DNA of 7,646 bases, taken from JASJCL01 sp050291585 (GTDB lineage Bacteria; Desulfobacterota; Desulfobacteria; Desulfobacterales; Desulfosarcinaceae). Shown one piece after another: positions 6,886 to 7,646 of this stretch (its first letter is position 1; each line of letters opens with the position of its first letter). Under the pieces are notes generated by a model, which searched no databases, was not told the origin of the DNA, and saw only the letters and a program-made list of their open reading frames with translations. The translations under genes and the position numbers were made by a program. The stretch lies in contig JBNKKA010000200.1 of NCBI GenBank assembly GCA_050291585.1, positions 1-7,646 of the forward strand. The letters are read 5' to 3'.

Positions 6886-6918
6886 GAGGCATCACCGCAG
6901 CACCGGAGGCCTCTTTTT
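6885..6918 (+). terminator. Possible weak terminator or attenuator before the activator gene
   Basis: AGAGGC (6885-6890) can pair with GCCTCT (6909-6914) around an 18-base loop, and the right arm runs into TTTTT (6914-6918); a further T run follows at about 6932-6937. The short stem and large loop make it weak. If real, it would lower activator expression relative to the enzyme subunits, which would suit a catalytic activator needed in small amounts. It could equally be chance in an 86-base spacer. Confidence 0.35.
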
Positions 6919-6960
6919 CACTCTACACCCCTTTTTTACCGTTTGACTGAGGATGCACTC

Positions 6961-6965
6961 AAAGG
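6961..6965 (+). promoter_or_regulatory. Ribosome binding site of the activator gene
   Basis: AAAGG ends six bases before the ATG at 6972. This ATG gives the family N-terminus, with the phosphate-1 motif beginning at residue 5, so the start is well supported. Confidence 0.6.
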
Positions 6966-6971
6966 CAGATC

Positions 6972-7646
6972 ATGATTAGTGTCGGTATCGATGTCGGGTC
7001 CATCAGCGCCAAGGCCGCCCTGATTCAAGACAACCAACTCCTCGGCAGTCGCGTGATTCTCACCGGTTACAACGCCGCCAAGGCGGGCGAGGCGGTGTTT
7101 GACGAACTCCTCAGGGAATTGCATATTTCCAAAGAACGGATCGACCGCATCGTGGCCACCGGCTATGGGCGCAACAGCGTCGCTTGTGCCCACAAGACGG
7201 TCACCGAGATCACCTGCCATGCGGCCGGGGCCCGCTTTCAGGATCCAAGGGTGCGCAGTGTGATCGACATCGGCGGCCAGGACAGCAAGGCCATTGCCCT
7301 GGATGCCGATGGAAAAATCAAGGAGTTCGCCATGAACGACAAGTGCGCCGCCGGCACGGGCCGCTTTCTCGAGGTGATGGCCCGAGCCCTGGAGGTGGAC
7401 CTGGACGCCTTCGGGGAGCTCTCCCTCAAGGCGGTCCGGCCGGCCGCCATCAGCAGTCTCTGCACCGTTTTTGCCGAGTCGGAGGTGATCTCCCTCATCG
7501 CCAAAGGAGAGCCACGGGAGAACATCATCGCCGGCATCCATCAATCCATCGGCTCGCGGGTGATCGCCATGGCCAAGCGCGTGGGCCTCGCCGAACCCTT
7601 GATGATGACGGGTGGGGTGGCCAAGAACATCGGTGTCGTCAAGGCC
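6972..7646 (+). CDS. Activator ATPase of a 2-hydroxyacyl-CoA dehydratase / benzoyl-CoA reductase (HgdC/FldI-like), 5' part
   Basis: Partial gene: 225 codons run open to the window end with no stop, whereas complete family members have about 260 residues, so only the last tail is missing. Homodimeric activators of this ASKHA-fold family hold one [4Fe-4S] cluster between the two subunits and couple ATP hydrolysis to transfer of a low-potential electron onto the dehydratase or reductase. Visible motifs: GIDVGSISAKA at 5-15 (phosphate 1), TGYGR at 63-67, DIGGQDSKAI at 99-108 (phosphate 2), NDKCAAGTGRF at 122-132 with Cys125, ISSLCTVFAESE at 160-171 with Cys164, and MTGGVAKN near the end (adenosine motif). 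Cys125 and Cys164 are 39 residues apart, the spacing of the cluster ligands in Acidaminococcus HgdC (127 and 166, from memory). Genes for its probable partners lie directly upstream. Identity as an activator is secure; the exact partner reaction is inferred only from context. Confidence 0.95.
   Translation, partial: MISVGIDVGSISAKAALIQDNQLLGSRVILTGYNAAKAGEAVFDELLRELHISKERIDRIVATGYGRNSVACAHKTVTEITCHAAGARFQDPRVRSVIDIGGQDSKAIALDADGKIKEFAMNDKCAAGTGRFLEVMARALEVDLDAFGELSLKAVRPAAISSLCTVFAESEVISLIAKGEPRENIIAGIHQSIGSRVIAMAKRVGLAEPLMMTGGVAKNIGVVKA

Noticed and set aside
6942..6947. TTGACT as a -35 box for an activator promoter
   Set aside because: A -10 element at normal spacing would fall on the activator start codon, where no TATAAT-like sequence is seen.
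6953..6979. Eight-codon mini-ORF overlapping the activator start
   Set aside because: It could act as a leader peptide, but it has no distinctive codons and only a poor ribosome site, so chance is the simpler explanation.

Overview
This GC-rich window is densely packed with eight genes, all on the + strand, and has no RNA genes, mobile elements or CRISPR arrays that I can see. The gene content suggests an anaerobic bacterium. My best guess is a Desulfobacterota (former deltaproteobacterial) sulfate reducer or syntroph: it joins a compact aromatic amino-acid operon to an oxygen-sensitive, ATP-activated iron-sulfur dehydratase/reductase of the HgdB/BcrBC class. The taxonomic guess is inference; no marker gene is present.

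Region 1 (2-4324) holds the end of the shikimate pathway and both aromatic amino-acid branches. In order: the 3' end of aroA (EPSP synthase), aroC (chorismate synthase), a class I aminotransferase, tyrA (prephenate/arogenate dehydrogenase) and pheA (monofunctional prephenate dehydratase with an ACT domain). The last four overlap end to start (GTGA, ATGA and an 11-base overlap), so they are probably translationally coupled. The order runs EPSP to chorismate, then prephenate to the tyrosine and phenylalanine precursors, with the aminotransferase positioned to finish both. No chorismate mutase domain is visible; it must lie outside the window.

Region 2 (4325-4488) is a 164-base gap with a perfect 11-bp GC-rich hairpin but only a weak T tract. 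It looks like a boundary or partial terminator. A strong Shine-Dalgarno follows directly.

Region 3 (4489-7646) holds two different members of the 2-hydroxyacyl-CoA dehydratase/benzoyl-CoA reductase family (372 and 412 residues). An 86-base spacer with a possible weak terminator follows, then the first 225 codons of the cognate ATPase activator (HgdC/FldI type), cut by the window end. The activator would inject an ATP-energised electron into the subunit pair.

The most interesting point is this juxtaposition. The first block makes phenylpyruvate and 4-hydroxyphenylpyruvate (or arogenate), and the second encodes an enzyme whose known relatives dehydrate 2-hydroxyacyl-CoAs, including phenyllactoyl-CoA, or reduce aromatic acyl-CoAs. 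A functional link is plausible but unproven: the CoA-transferase and 2-hydroxyacid dehydrogenase that a phenyllactate-type pathway needs are not in the window.
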